Below, in pieces: positions 1-7,374 of a DNA stretch of 23,835 nt. A program made the translations under genes and the position numbers. The notes beneath the pieces were generated by a model. The model ran no database searches and was not told the DNA's origin. It was given only the letters and a program-made list of their open reading frames with translations. Position 1 is the first letter of the stretch. Every line of letters starts with the position of its first letter. This DNA is from Merdimonas faecigallinarum (GTDB lineage Bacteria; Bacillota; Clostridia; Lachnospirales; Lachnospiraceae), in the NCBI GenBank assembly GCA_019119285.1, contig DWXJ01000026.1, positions 1-23,835 of the forward strand. The letters run 5' to 3'.

Positions 1-16
1 GCCTATGTTTGTCCTT

Positions 17-45
17 ATTATACCCATATGGGTATCCGGAGTCAA
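17..45 (-). promoter_or_regulatory. Putative copper-responsive promoter reading off the left edge
   Basis: On the minus strand TTGACT (40-45) and TATAAT (17-22) are separated by exactly 17 bp, a good SigA-type promoter. A perfect 16-bp palindrome, ATACCCATATGGGTAT (20-35), lies in the spacer and overlaps the -10 box, so a bound repressor would block RNA polymerase. The same type of palindrome overlaps the start region of the csoR promoter at 436-451. The driven gene lies left of base 1. By analogy with known CsoR regulons it would be a copper ATPase or copper chaperone; that is inference, as none of the gene is visible. Confidence 0.7.
20..35. promoter_or_regulatory. CsoR-type operator, copy 1 (perfect palindrome)
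   Basis: ATACCCATATGGGTAT is a perfect 8+8 palindrome. Its ATACC...GGTAT ends match those of the palindrome in front of csoR (436-451), and the arm style (TACCC/GGGTA) matches published CsoR boxes. Assignment to the CsoR encoded at 148-423 is inferred from this match and proximity. Confidence 0.7.
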
Positions 46-50
46 GACGT

Positions 51-94
51 CAATTGGGGACGGGGGATTTTTGAAAATCCCCCGTCCCCAATTG
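51..94. repeat. Dispersed palindromic repeat, type 2 core (copy 1)
   Basis: A 21-bp perfect inverted repeat (51-71 with 74-94) around a 2-base centre. The outer arm is CAATTGGGGACG and the inner core GGGGATTTT/AAAATCCCC. Copies with the same outer arm occur near 4164, 11833, 18450 and 20396. It sits between the csoR terminator and the leftward promoter at 17-45, outside any gene. A looser outer pair GACGT (46-50)/ACGTC (100-104) extends it. It looks like a REP-type mobile palindrome; a role in transcription is possible but no T-run adjoins it. Confidence 0.85.
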
Positions 95-108
95 ATGGTA
101 CGTCAACG

Positions 109-134
109 AAAAAAGCAGCCATTCCGGCTGCTTT
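109..134 (-). terminator. Rho-independent terminator of csoR
   Basis: Arms AAAGCAGCC (112-120) and GGCTGCTTT (126-134) form a 9-bp stem with a 5-base loop. On the minus strand the stem is followed by a run of six T (109-114). It lies 14 bases after the csoR stop. Confidence 0.85.
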
Positions 135-147
135 CGCAAAACTGTTT

Positions 148-423
148 TTACTGCATGTTGGCAAAGCGTTCCACTGCTTTGGTAAATTTTTCGATTGTCT
201 CGTCTGCGTTGCCGTGCTCGATCCCATCCCGCACGCAGTGCTTGATATGTCCTTCCAGGACAACCTGGCCGGCTTTATTAAGCGCGGATTTTGCAGCGTT
301 GATCTGGGAGAGAACATCCTCACAGGGAACATCTTCATCAATCATCCGGTCAATCGCCTGCACCTGTCCGATGATCTTCGCAAGTCTGCGGTGCAGATTT
401 GGGGCGTCCATACATTGCTTCAT
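148..423 (-). CDS. csoR: CsoR/RcnR-family metal-sensing transcriptional repressor
   Basis: A 91-residue all-helical repressor of the DUF156 (CsoR/RcnR) family, typical in length. These proteins bind an operator as a tetramer and leave it on Cu(I) binding. Cys34, His59 and Cys63 have the same 25- and 4-residue spacing as the Cu(I) ligands Cys36/His61/Cys65 of Mycobacterium tuberculosis CsoR, which favours copper over nickel (RcnR) or formaldehyde (FrmR); sulfur-sensing CstR relatives lack this His. The ATG at 423 has GGAGG seven bases upstream. Its promoter (456-484) carries a palindromic operator, so it is probably autoregulated. It is monocistronic, ending in the terminator at 109-134, and a second identical-type operator controls a neighbour off the left edge. 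The family is certain; the metal is inferred. Confidence 0.9.
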   Translation of the reverse strand: MKQCMDAPNLHRRLAKIIGQVQAIDRMIDEDVPCEDVLSQINAAKSALNKAGQVVLEGHIKHCVRDGIEHGNADETIEKFTKAVERFANMQ

Positions 424-435
424 ATTACATCCTCC

Positions 436-451
436 ATACCATTAGGGGTAT
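436..451. promoter_or_regulatory. CsoR-type operator, copy 2 (autoregulatory)
   Basis: ATACCATTAGGGGTAT is an imperfect palindrome with ATACC/GGTAT ends, the same length as the perfect one at 20-35. It begins four bases downstream of the csoR -10 box and covers the expected transcription start, just ahead of the GGAGG of csoR. Confidence 0.7.
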
Positions 452-455
452 ATGT

Positions 456-484
456 ATTATAGCAATCAGGAGAAGAAAAGTCAA
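456..484 (-). promoter_or_regulatory. csoR promoter
   Basis: Minus-strand TTGACT (479-484), 17-bp spacer and TATAAT (456-461). The layout is identical to the promoter at 17-45. The -35 box abuts the T-run of the lysS terminator, so little DNA separates the two units. Confidence 0.75.
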
Positions 485-487
485 AAT

Positions 488-526
488 AAAAAGGCACTTC
501 CTGAAAGTTCTCTTTCAAAAAGTGCC
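488..526 (-). terminator. Rho-independent terminator of lysS
   Basis: Arms 493-507 and 512-526 form a 15-bp stem with a TTCT loop. Two apparent mismatches become U-G wobbles only in minus-strand RNA, showing the hairpin is used in that direction. A T-rich tract (complement of 488-492 and beyond) follows. It lies 16 bases after the lysS stop. Confidence 0.85.
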
Positions 527-542
527 CAAATCATCCATATTT

Positions 543-2486
543 TTAGTACAGCTTCGCCCCTGCCGGGATGTTATCATCCACCATCAGCAGATTCAGCCCT
601 TCATGTCCGTCATACTCATACACGGCGCTGATCAGCATACCGCAGGAATCAATGCCCATCATCTTCCTGGGCGGCAGATTAGTGATAGCGATACAGGTCT
701 TTCCAACCAGCTCTTCCGGCTCATAGTAATCGTGGATCCCGCTTAAGATCACGCGGTCTTCACCGGATCCGTCGTCCAGGATAAACTTCAGAAGCTTCTT
801 GGACTTCGGAACTGCCTCACACTCTTTTACCTTCACCACGCGGAAGTCAGACTTGCTGAACGTGTCAAAATCTACAAATTCCTCGAACAATGGCTCGATC
901 TTCACTTTGGACAGGTCGATCTTCACTGCCGGCGTTTCTGTCGTCTCCGCTGCCCGGGCTGTAGCCTGAGCCGCGTTGTTCGCCTCATTCTTTGCCGCGC
1001 CCTGAGATTTCATGGTCGGGAACAGCAGCACATCGCGGATCGCTGCGCTGTCAGTAAGCAGCATACACATCCGGTCGATGCCGAATCCGATTCCGCCTGT
1101 CGGCGGCATACCAATCTCCAGCGCGTTCAGGAAGTCCTCATCAGTAGTGTTGGCCTCAGCATTTCCCTGTGCCAGCTGCTCTTCCTGATCCCGGAAACGC
1201 TCTCTCTGATCGATCGGGTCGTTCAGCTCGGAGTAAGCATTTGCCATCTCCCAGCCATTCATAAAGAACTCAAACCGCTCTACATAATCCGGATTCTCCG
1301 GTTTCTTCTTGGTCAGCGGGGAGATCTCGATGGGGTGATCCATGATAAAGGTGGGCTGTACCAGATGTTCTTCTACAAATTCCTCGAAGAACAGGTTCAG
1401 GATATCGCCCTTTTTGTGGCGTTCCTCAAACTCTATATGATGCTCTTTTGCAAGGGCTCTTGCCTGCTCCAGAGTCTCCACTTCGTTCCAGTCCACACCG
1501 GCATATTTTTTCACTGCGTCGACCATGGTCATACGGGCAAAGGGCTTGCCAAGATCCATTTCAATTCCGTTGTATACGATGGTAGTGGTGCCAAGAACTT
1601 CTTTTGCCACATGGCGGTACAGGTTCTCGGTCAGGTCCATCATTCCGTTGTAATCGGTATAAGCCTGATAAAGTTCCATCAAGGTAAATTCCGGATTGTG
1701 TCTGGTGTCCAGTCCTTCGTTCCGGAATACACGGCCGATCTCGTAGACTTTCTCCAGTCCGCCTACGATCAGTCTCTTTAAGTACAGCTCCAGAGAAATA
1801 CGGAGCTTAAAGTCTTCATTTAATGCGTTGAAATGTGTCTCAAACGGTCTTGCGGCCGCGCCTCCTGCGTTGCTTACCAGCATGGGCGTCTCCACTTCCA
1901 GGAATCCCTGGCCGTCCAGGTAGCGGCGGATGGAGCTTAAGATCCTGGAGCGTTTGATAAAGGTATCTCTTGCTTCCGGATTCATGATCAGATCCACATA
2001 TCTTTGCCGGTAACGCATGTCTGTGTTGGTCAGACCGTGATATTTCTCCGGCAGGATCTGAAGGCTCTTGGATAAAAGCTTTACAGCAGATGCATGGATA
2101 GAGATCTCACCGGTCTTGGTCTTGAATACTTCGCCTTCAATGCCTACGATATCGCCGATATCCAGTTTTTTGAACTCTTTGTAGTTTTCTTCTCCCACGC
2201 TGTCTCTGGCAACGTAAGACTGGATATTTCCGCTCTGATCCAGAATGTTACAAAACGATGCTTTACCCATGACACGTTTTTGCATCACACGGCCGGCCAG
2301 CGATACCTGCTGCCCTTCCATCTCGTCGAAATGCTCCTTTACGTCCATTGCGTGACAGGTTGCATCATATTTTGTGATCTCAAAGGGATTCTTACCGCCC
2401 GCCTGCAGTTCCGCCAGTTTCTCACGGCGTACTTTGCGAAGCTGGTTCAAATCCGGTTCTTGTACATGTTTCTGCTGTTCTCCCAT
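543..2486 (-). CDS. lysS: Lysyl-tRNA synthetase (class II) with C-terminal tRNA-binding domain
   Basis: Charges tRNA-Lys with lysine in the cytoplasm. At 647 residues it is about 150 longer than a standard bacterial LysRS. Residues about 55-160 form the OB-fold anticodon-binding domain and about 175-490 the class II core: motif 2 FRNEGLDTRHNPEF near 254 and motif 3 GGIGFGIDR near 464. After an Ala/Thr-rich linker (about 497-520), residues about 530-647 match the EMAPII/MetG-C-terminal/Trbp111 OB-fold tRNA-binding domain (DFRVVKV, ILSGI, NLPPRKMMG, SCGMLISA). Such a domain is usual on MetRS and unusual on LysRS. The stop of greA lies 21 bases upstream, so both probably share the promoter at 3112-3140. 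The gene ends with the terminator at 488-526. No T-box leader was seen. Confidence 0.97.
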   Translation of the reverse strand: MGEQQKHVQEPDLNQLRKVRREKLAELQAGGKNPFEITKYDATCHAMDVKEHFDEMEGQQVSLAGRVMQKRVMGKASFCNILDQSGNIQSYVARDSVGEENYKEFKKLDIGDIVGIEGEVFKTKTGEISIHASAVKLLSKSLQILPEKYHGLTNTDMRYRQRYVDLIMNPEARDTFIKRSRILSSIRRYLDGQGFLEVETPMLVSNAGGAAARPFETHFNALNEDFKLRISLELYLKRLIVGGLEKVYEIGRVFRNEGLDTRHNPEFTLMELYQAYTDYNGMMDLTENLYRHVAKEVLGTTTIVYNGIEMDLGKPFARMTMVDAVKKYAGVDWNEVETLEQARALAKEHHIEFEERHKKGDILNLFFEEFVEEHLVQPTFIMDHPIEISPLTKKKPENPDYVERFEFFMNGWEMANAYSELNDPIDQRERFRDQEEQLAQGNAEANTTDEDFLNALEIGMPPTGGIGFGIDRMCMLLTDSAAIRDVLLFPTMKSQGAAKNEANNAAQATARAAETTETPAVKIDLSKVKIEPLFEEFVDFDTFSKSDFRVVKVKECEAVPKSKKLLKFILDDGSGEDRVILSGIHDYYEPEELVGKTCIAITNLPPRKMMGIDSCGMLISAVYEYDGHEGLNLLMVDDNIPAGAKLY

Positions 2487-2507
2487 GAATCCTCTTCCTT
2501 CCTAAAC

Positions 2508-2990
2508 TTACAGTGAACGGCTGATGTCCAGCACCTTGTACTGGATGTCTCCAGCCTGTGTTTCTACGTCTACAATATCTCCCACGGATTTTCCGATCAG
2601 CGCCTGTCCCACCGGAGACTCGTTGGAGATCTTTCCTTCCAGACTGTTGGCCTCAGTAGAACCTACGATCTTGAATTCCATTTCCTCATCAAAGGTCACG
2701 TCAAATACTTTGACCGTGCATCCTACGTTGATCTTGTCAAAATCCACTTCGTCTTCTACGACAACTTCTGCATTTTTCAGGATGCCTTCCAGCTCTTCGA
2801 TCCTTGCTTCGATATCGCGCTGCTCATCCTTTGCGGCGTCGTACTCGGCATTTTCGGAAAGGTCGCCCTGCTCTCTGGCTTCTTTGATCTTTCCGGCTAC
2901 CTCTTTACGCTTCACCACCTTCAGATGTTCCAGCTCGTCCTCCAGAGCCTTCAGTCCTGCATAAGTCAATAATCTCTTCTTTGCTTCCAT
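2508..2990 (-). CDS. greA: Transcription elongation factor GreA
   Basis: A 160-residue GreA of normal length. It binds the secondary channel of RNA polymerase and stimulates cleavage of backtracked RNA. The N-terminal antiparallel coiled coil (residues about 1-75) carries the family hallmark EAREQGDLSENAEYDAAKDEQ with the acidic tip residues; the C-terminal FKBP-like domain contains VGQALIGKSVGD. The ATG at 2990 has AAGGGG about ten bases upstream. It is first in the greA-lysS pair, an order common in Clostridia, with its own strong promoter at 3112-3140 and a leader of roughly 115 bases. Identification is firm. Confidence 0.97.
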   Translation of the reverse strand: MEAKKRLLTYAGLKALEDELEHLKVVKRKEVAGKIKEAREQGDLSENAEYDAAKDEQRDIEARIEELEGILKNAEVVVEDEVDFDKINVGCTVKVFDVTFDEEMEFKIVGSTEANSLEGKISNESPVGQALIGKSVGDIVDVETQAGDIQYKVLDISRSL

Positions 2991-3016
2991 TGTTTTTTAC
3001 CCCTTCTTTTTCATAC

Positions 3017-3041
3017 TTTTTCTTAATCGGTTTAAGAAAAA
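3017..3041 (-). other. Hairpin in the greA leader
   Basis: TTTTTCTTAA (3017-3026) and TTAAGAAAAA (3032-3041) form a 10-bp perfect stem with a 5-base loop within the transcribed leader, 26 bases before the greA start and just upstream of its ribosome binding site. It is A/U-rich and hence weak. It may affect mRNA stability or translation; it does not resemble a known riboswitch. Confidence 0.4.
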
Positions 3042-3111
3042 ATTATATATACTGAATATGTCTGTACATATGCAAAAATGCTAAAAATATAGATACTTTC
3101 ACAATTTCATT

Positions 3112-3140
3112 ATTATACAGAAACGGCACTTTTATGTCAA
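3112..3140 (-). promoter_or_regulatory. Consensus SigA promoter of greA-lysS
   Basis: Minus-strand TTGACA (3135-3140), a 17-bp spacer and TATAAT (3112-3117): both hexamers are perfect. The start would fall near 3105, giving a leader of about 115 bases. This implies strong constitutive expression. Confidence 0.85.
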
Positions 3141-3182
3141 CCTGTTTTTCCCTGAAACAGACGGATTTTACAGGTCCTGTAC

Positions 3183-4139
3183 TCATCTTATTTTTTCATT
3201 CAAAAGCGCTTCCAGTTCCTCGTAAGAATCCACCTGGTTGATGGCGTCCCGGAGCTTCGCGGAACCGGGAAGCCCTCTGGTGTACCAGGCCACATGCTTG
3301 CGCATTTCCCGGATACCCAGATACCCACCTTTGTACTCCATCTGGAGCCTTGCGTGGCGGAGCATCATTTCCTTTAATTCTGCCGGCGTTGGTCCTGGCG
3401 GCGCCTGCCCGGTCCTGTCATATGCGACCAGGTCCCGGAAGATCCAGGGATTCCCCTGGGCGCCTCTTCCGATCATCACGCCGTCGCAGCCGGTTTCGTC
3501 CATCATCTGTCTGGCTTTTTCCGGAGAAGTTACGTCTCCGTTGCCGATCACCGGGATGGACACCGCTTCCTTCACTTGCCGGATGATGTCCCAGTCCGCC
3601 TTTCCCGAATAATACTGCTCACGGGTGCGCCCGTGGACCGCCACCGCGGCCGCCCCGGCTGCTTCTGCCACCCGGGCGATCTCCACCGCATTGACATGGG
3701 CATCGTCGAAGCCTTTTCGGATCTTCACCGTCACCGGCTTGCGGATGGCCTTCGCCGTCTGGCTGACGATCGCAAAGACCCTTTCCGGATCCAGCATCAG
3801 CGCCGAACCCTCCCCGTTTTTCACCACCTTGGGCACCGGACATCCCATGTTGATATCCAGGATCTGAAAAGGCAGTTCCTCAATAGCCTTTGCCTGCTCG
3901 CTGATAATCTGCGGGTCAGAGCCGAACAGCTGGAGAGACACCGGATATTCCTCCGGCGCGATCTCAAGCAGCGCCTTCGTATTCCTATTCTTATATTGCA
4001 GCGCCTTCGCGCTGATCATCTCCATACATAAAAGCCCCGCTCCCTGCTCTTTGCAGAGCAGCCGGAACGGGAGGTCAGTCACCCCCGCCATAGGGGCGAG
4101 GATGTATGGATTCGCAAGTTTTACGTTTCCTATATTCAT
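3183..4139 (-). CDS. dusB: tRNA-dihydrouridine synthase (DusB type)
   Basis: An FMN enzyme that reduces uridines in the tRNA D-loop using NAD(P)H. At 318 residues it is of family length. The TIM barrel opens with LAPMAGVTDLPFR (about 14-26); the catalytic Cys is in NMGCPV (Cys100); later motifs KIRKGFDD, HGRTREQYYSGKADW, IGNGDV and GVMIGRGAQGNPWIF bind FMN and phosphate. The C-terminal helical domain (about 245-318) contacts tRNA. The ATG has AAGGGTG upstream. It follows coaX by 70 bases that hold a palindromic repeat and precedes greA-lysS; the dus-lysS neighbourhood recurs in Firmicutes. The DusB subclass is inferred from similarity, not from the modified position. Confidence 0.95.
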   Translation of the reverse strand: MNIGNVKLANPYILAPMAGVTDLPFRLLCKEQGAGLLCMEMISAKALQYKNRNTKALLEIAPEEYPVSLQLFGSDPQIISEQAKAIEELPFQILDINMGCPVPKVVKNGEGSALMLDPERVFAIVSQTAKAIRKPVTVKIRKGFDDAHVNAVEIARVAEAAGAAAVAVHGRTREQYYSGKADWDIIRQVKEAVSIPVIGNGDVTSPEKARQMMDETGCDGVMIGRGAQGNPWIFRDLVAYDRTGQAPPGPTPAELKEMMLRHARLQMEYKGGYLGIREMRKHVAWYTRGLPGSAKLRDAINQVDSYEELEALLNEKIR

Positions 4140-4161
4140 TTGGGTACACCCTTATTGCCAA

Positions 4162-4198
4162 TTGGGGACGTAGTACTTTGCAAAAGGACTACGTCCCC
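4162..4198. repeat. Dispersed palindromic repeat, type 1 core (copy 2)
   Basis: Arms GGGGACGTAGT (4164-4174) and ACTACGTCCCC (4188-4198) enclose an imperfect CTTTGCAAAAG centre, with the AATT flank present only on the left. It lies between coaX and dusB and would form a stable hairpin in their joint transcript. The plus-strand side is followed by a T-rich stretch (4201-4210), but no plus-strand gene ends here, and on the minus strand no T-run follows. It is more degenerate than the copies at 18450 and 20396. Confidence 0.8.
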
Positions 4199-4209
4199 TG
4201 TTATTTTTT

Positions 4210-4980
4210 TCACTTTCTATTTTTCTCAAAAATAATCCGCAGCCCTTTCAGTGTCAACTGCGGGTCATAGACGTCTACGACGTCAGTCTCAGCTACGATC
4301 ATCTTGCCAAGACCGCCGGTCGCCACTACTTTTGCGTCCAGATAACCGGACTCTTCTTTGAGCCGGCGGATGATGTATTCTGTCTGTCCTACCTGTCCGT
4401 ACAAGAGGCCGCCCTGCATGCTGGATATGGTTTCTTTTGCCAGAATGGAGGCGGGCTTGCGGATCTCGATGGCCGGCAGCATATCTGCTTCTCCCCACAG
4501 TGCCTGTGCGGAAGTGCGAAGTCCCGGCGCGATCAGCCCGGCTTCGAAGGTCCCGTCCGGACCGATGATGTCATAGGTGGTTGCGGTTCCAAAGTCTACC
4601 ACGATCACAGGGCCGCCGTGCAGGGTGTAGGCTCCTACCGCGTCTACGATCCGGTCCGGCCCCACCTGCCTGGGGTTCTCTGTGACGATGCGGATCCCTG
4701 TCTTGATCCCTGCCGAGACCACAATGGGCTTTACATGAAAGTATTTGATAATGGCGCTTCCCAGTGAATGCATGATATCCGGCACTACGGAAGCGATGAT
4801 CACATGCCGGATCTCGCTGCTTGGGATGCCGTGACGTTCCACCAGTTCCTGCAGTGTGATGCCGTACTCGTCAGAGGTACGGGGCTGCTTGGATTTCATG
4901 CGGAAACTTCCGAGGATCTCCTCCCCGCGGAAAACGCCCAGTGTGATATTTGTATTGCCTACGTCGATTACCAACAACAT
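4210..4980 (-). CDS. coaX: Type III pantothenate kinase
   Basis: Phosphorylates pantothenate, the first step of coenzyme A synthesis, with the CoA-insensitive, monovalent-cation-dependent type III enzyme. It has 256 residues, the usual size. Motifs of the ASKHA fold are visible: DVGNTN (6-11, phosphate 1), GPDRIVD (107-113, pantothenate), DFGTATTYD (129-137, phosphate 2) and GLIAPG near 148. The ATG at 4980 is preceded by GAGGAG. It starts 23 bases after the upstream small gene, so argF, that gene and coaX look like one transcription unit that may run on into dusB. Confidence 0.97.
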   Translation of the reverse strand: MLLVIDVGNTNITLGVFRGEEILGSFRMKSKQPRTSDEYGITLQELVERHGIPSSEIRHVIIASVVPDIMHSLGSAIIKYFHVKPIVVSAGIKTGIRIVTENPRQVGPDRIVDAVGAYTLHGGPVIVVDFGTATTYDIIGPDGTFEAGLIAPGLRTSAQALWGEADMLPAIEIRKPASILAKETISSMQGGLLYGQVGQTEYIIRRLKEESGYLDAKVVATGGLGKMIVAETDVVDVYDPQLTLKGLRIIFEKNRK

Positions 4981-5003
4981 ATGTCTGCTAACTCCTCTTC
5001 ACC

Positions 5004-5336
5004 CTACTCCAGTTCTTCGCCCAGAAAGAACACCTGATAATACAGCTGCAGCGACTGCAGAAGATCCTGTTTTTCCTGCTGGATCTGTTTGATCTTCAGC
5101 CTGCTGCCGATCTCATCGAACATGGGGTCCCCTTCCTCGGAAGTCACTTCAAAGCACAGCTCTCCGTTTTCTTCAAAAACCAGTGTCAGGATCCCGCCCA
5201 CGTCGTGAACATACAATACGCACAAGATCTTCAGCTCGTTTTTAATATTCTCCGGAAGCTGCTCAAAATCCGGATTCAGGTAATATTTTTCTGTATAAGA
5301 ATTGGCGCCGCAAAGCACCACTTTCTCTTCGTACAT
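5004..5336 (-). CDS. Conserved small protein of unknown function (possibly DUF6145)
   Basis: A soluble acidic protein of 110 residues with no signal peptide or membrane segment. A beta-rich centre (about 36-67, KILCVLYVHDVGGILTL then GELCFEV) is followed by a C-terminal helix (about 75-110) likely to be coiled. I associate this pattern with the Lachnospiraceae family DUF6145, but only from memory. It is tightly packed, 23 bases after argF and 23 before coaX, so it is cotranscribed with them. Sandwiched between arginine and CoA genes it has no obvious pathway role, and no function can be assigned. Confidence 0.8.
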   Translation of the reverse strand: MYEEKVVLCGANSYTEKYYLNPDFEQLPENIKNELKILCVLYVHDVGGILTLVFEENGELCFEVTSEEGDPMFDEIGSRLKIKQIQQEKQDLLQSLQLYYQVFFLGEELE

Positions 5337-5359
5337 GCCTTTCCTCTGCTCCTTAAGCC

Positions 5360-6361
5360 TTATGCCTTTGCGCTTTTTTCCAGAGTTGCCGCCATCACCG
5401 CTTTGATGGTGTGCATCCGGTTCTCTGCTTCATCAAATACTTTCGACCGGTCAGATTCGAAGACTTCATCCGTCACTTCCATGTCCCGGATGCCGTATTT
5501 GTCATAAATCTCTTTGCCGATCACCGTTCCCAGATCATGGAATGCCGGCAGACAGTGCAGGAAAATCGCCTGCTCGCCTGCATTTTCCATCACCTCTTTT
5601 GTCACCTTATAAGGAGACAGTTCCCGGATCCGTTCTTCCCAGACCTCGTCCGGCTCGCCCATGGACACCCACACGTCTGTGTAGATCACGTCCGCACCTT
5701 TGGTCCCTGCCACCACGTCCTCTGTCAGCGTAATGGTGCCGCCGCTTTGCACCGCATACCCCTGACAGGTCTCCACCAGTTCCTTTGCCGGAAAATATTT
5801 TTCCGTGGTGCAGGCCACAAAATCCATGCCCATCTTGGAGCATGCGATCATCAGGGAATTTCCCATATTATAACGGGCGTCGCCCATGTAAACCAGTTTG
5901 ATGCCTTTCAGTTTTCCGAAATGTTCCCGGATCGTCAGAAGGTCCGCCAGCATCTGGGTGGGGTGGTATTCATTGGTCAGACCGTTCCACACCGGTACGC
6001 CCGCGTATTTTGCCAGTTCCTCCACGATCTCCTGGCCAAAGCCCCGGTACTCGATGCCGTCATACATCCTGCCGAGAACTCTTGCCGTATCCCGGATGCT
6101 TTCTTTCTTCCCGATCTGCGATCCCTTGGGATCCAGATATGTGGTCCCCATGCCCATATCGTGGGCGGCGACCTCAAAGGAACACCGGGTGCGGGTACTG
6201 GTCTTTTCAAAGATCAGCACCACATTTTTGCCCCGGTAGTCATCTACCGGGACACCCTTTTTCTTTTTATCCTTCAATTCTGCGGCCAGATCCAGAAGAT
6301 ATGTGATCTCTTCCGGTGTAAAATCTTTTAACGTCAGAAAACTTCTTCCGATCAAATTCAT
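5360..6361 (-). CDS. argF: Ornithine carbamoyltransferase
   Basis: Joins ornithine and carbamoyl phosphate to give citrulline, in arginine synthesis or in reverse in the arginine deiminase pathway. It has 333 residues. Signatures: STRTR (55-59, carbamoyl phosphate), HPTQ (133-136), a DVWVSMGE loop of the ornithine-binding SMG type (about 229-236), and HCLP (269-272) with the catalytic Cys. The ATG at 6361 has GGGAG upstream. No other arginine gene is next to it, so biosynthetic (argF) versus catabolic (arcB) use cannot be settled here; no ARG-box was recognised in the 74 bases upstream. Confidence 0.96.
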   Translation of the reverse strand: MNLIGRSFLTLKDFTPEEITYLLDLAAELKDKKKKGVPVDDYRGKNVVLIFEKTSTRTRCSFEVAAHDMGMGTTYLDPKGSQIGKKESIRDTARVLGRMYDGIEYRGFGQEIVEELAKYAGVPVWNGLTNEYHPTQMLADLLTIREHFGKLKGIKLVYMGDARYNMGNSLMIACSKMGMDFVACTTEKYFPAKELVETCQGYAVQSGGTITLTEDVVAGTKGADVIYTDVWVSMGEPDEVWEERIRELSPYKVTKEVMENAGEQAIFLHCLPAFHDLGTVIGKEIYDKYGIRDMEVTDEVFESDRSKVFDEAENRMHTIKAVMAATLEKSAKA

Positions 6362-6435
6362 ACGCTCTCACTCCCTGTCTTGCTGCTATCCTGCCATGTT
6401 GCTATATTTTTATACTACTACGCTGCTGTGTAAAC

Positions 6436-7374
6436 TTATTTTGTCTCTTCGCCGGAGGATCCCACTTCCGCAAGGGATTTTACCAGACCGGCAATGCCCT
6501 GGATCTCGGAAGGAATGATGATCTTCGTCGCTTTTCCGTCCGCAGCCTTTTCAAATGCTTCCAGGCTCTTCATGGTAAGAACCGCCTCGTCTGCGCCGGC
6601 TTCCTTCAGGAAACGGATACCGTCCGCCGTAGCCTGCTGTACTTTCAGGATGGCCTCTGCCTGACCTTCCGCCTCGCGGATGGTGGCTTCTTTTTCCGCC
6701 TCTGCCCGCAGGATCGCCGCCTGCTTATCTGCCTCCGCATTCAGGATCGCGGATTCTTTATGTCCTTCTGCCACAAGTACGGTAGATTTCTTCTCACCCT
6801 CTGCCCGAAGGATCGCTTCACGGCGCTCACGCTCTGCTTTCATCTGCTTCTCCATGGCATCTTGGATCGCTGCCGGCGGGATGATGTTTTTCAGTTCCAC
6901 ACGGGTAACACGAATGCCCCAGGGGTCTGTCGCCACGTCAAGAGAAGCGCGCATCTTGGTATTGATCGTCTCTCTGGAAGTCAGGGTCTGGTCCAGTTCC
7001 AGGTCACCGATGATATTCCGGAGCGTCGTAGCCGTCAGATTCTCGATCGCCATGATCGGATTCGCCACGCCGTAACAGAACATCTTGGGGTCTGTGATCT
7101 GATAGAACACAACAGTATCAATACGCATGGTAACATTATCCTTGGTGATCACCGGCTGCGGGGCAAAATCAACCACCTGCTCCTTTAAGTCCACTCTTCT
7201 TGCCACCCGGTCGATGATCGGGATCTTAAAATGAAGACCTGTCCCCCAGGTCGCCTGGTAAGCACCCAGCCGTTCCACTACCATCGCCTGCGCCTGTTTT
7301 ACCACTTTCACACAGGAGATCAAGATACCTACTACAAGAATCAAAAGAATAAGTCCTAAAATTGTCCCTAACAT
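6436..7374 (-). CDS. SPFH/band 7 (stomatin-like) membrane protein
   Basis: A 312-residue prohibitin/stomatin-family protein. One N-terminal membrane helix (about 3-24) is followed by the SPFH/band 7 domain (about 25-180, with VKVVKQAQAMVVERLG and ITDPKMFCYGVANPIMAIENLTATTLRNIIG), then a long charged helix (about 175-265) of Ala/Glu-rich repeats (AEGEKKS, AEGHKES, AEADKQA, AEAEKEA, AEGQAEA) that forms a coiled coil for oligomer assembly. It resembles QmcA/YbbK. It overlaps the 3' end of the NfeD gene by 7 bases; NfeD-SPFH pairs are a well-known functional unit organising membrane microdomains. GAGAGGAG precedes the ATG at 7374. Confidence 0.94.
   Translation of the reverse strand: MLGTILGLILLILVVGILISCVKVVKQAQAMVVERLGAYQATWGTGLHFKIPIIDRVARRVDLKEQVVDFAPQPVITKDNVTMRIDTVVFYQITDPKMFCYGVANPIMAIENLTATTLRNIIGDLELDQTLTSRETINTKMRASLDVATDPWGIRVTRVELKNIIPPAAIQDAMEKQMKAERERREAILRAEGEKKSTVLVAEGHKESAILNAEADKQAAILRAEAEKEATIREAEGQAEAILKVQQATADGIRFLKEAGADEAVLTMKSLEAFEKAADGKATKIIIPSEIQGIAGLVKSLAEVGSSGEETK

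Noticed and set aside
5..462. Plus-strand open frames through the left edge and csoR
   Set aside because: They cross a palindromic repeat and two terminator/operator structures and lie antisense to csoR; no plausible start signals.
2991..3182. T-box or riboswitch leader for greA-lysS
   Set aside because: The leader is only about 115 bases and A/T-rich; no T-box sequence (TGGNACCGCG type), no antiterminator pair and no terminator before greA.
5411..6331. A 306-codon open frame opposite argF
   Set aside because: argF is unmistakable with all motifs; the antisense product is His/Cys-rich and unlike any known protein.
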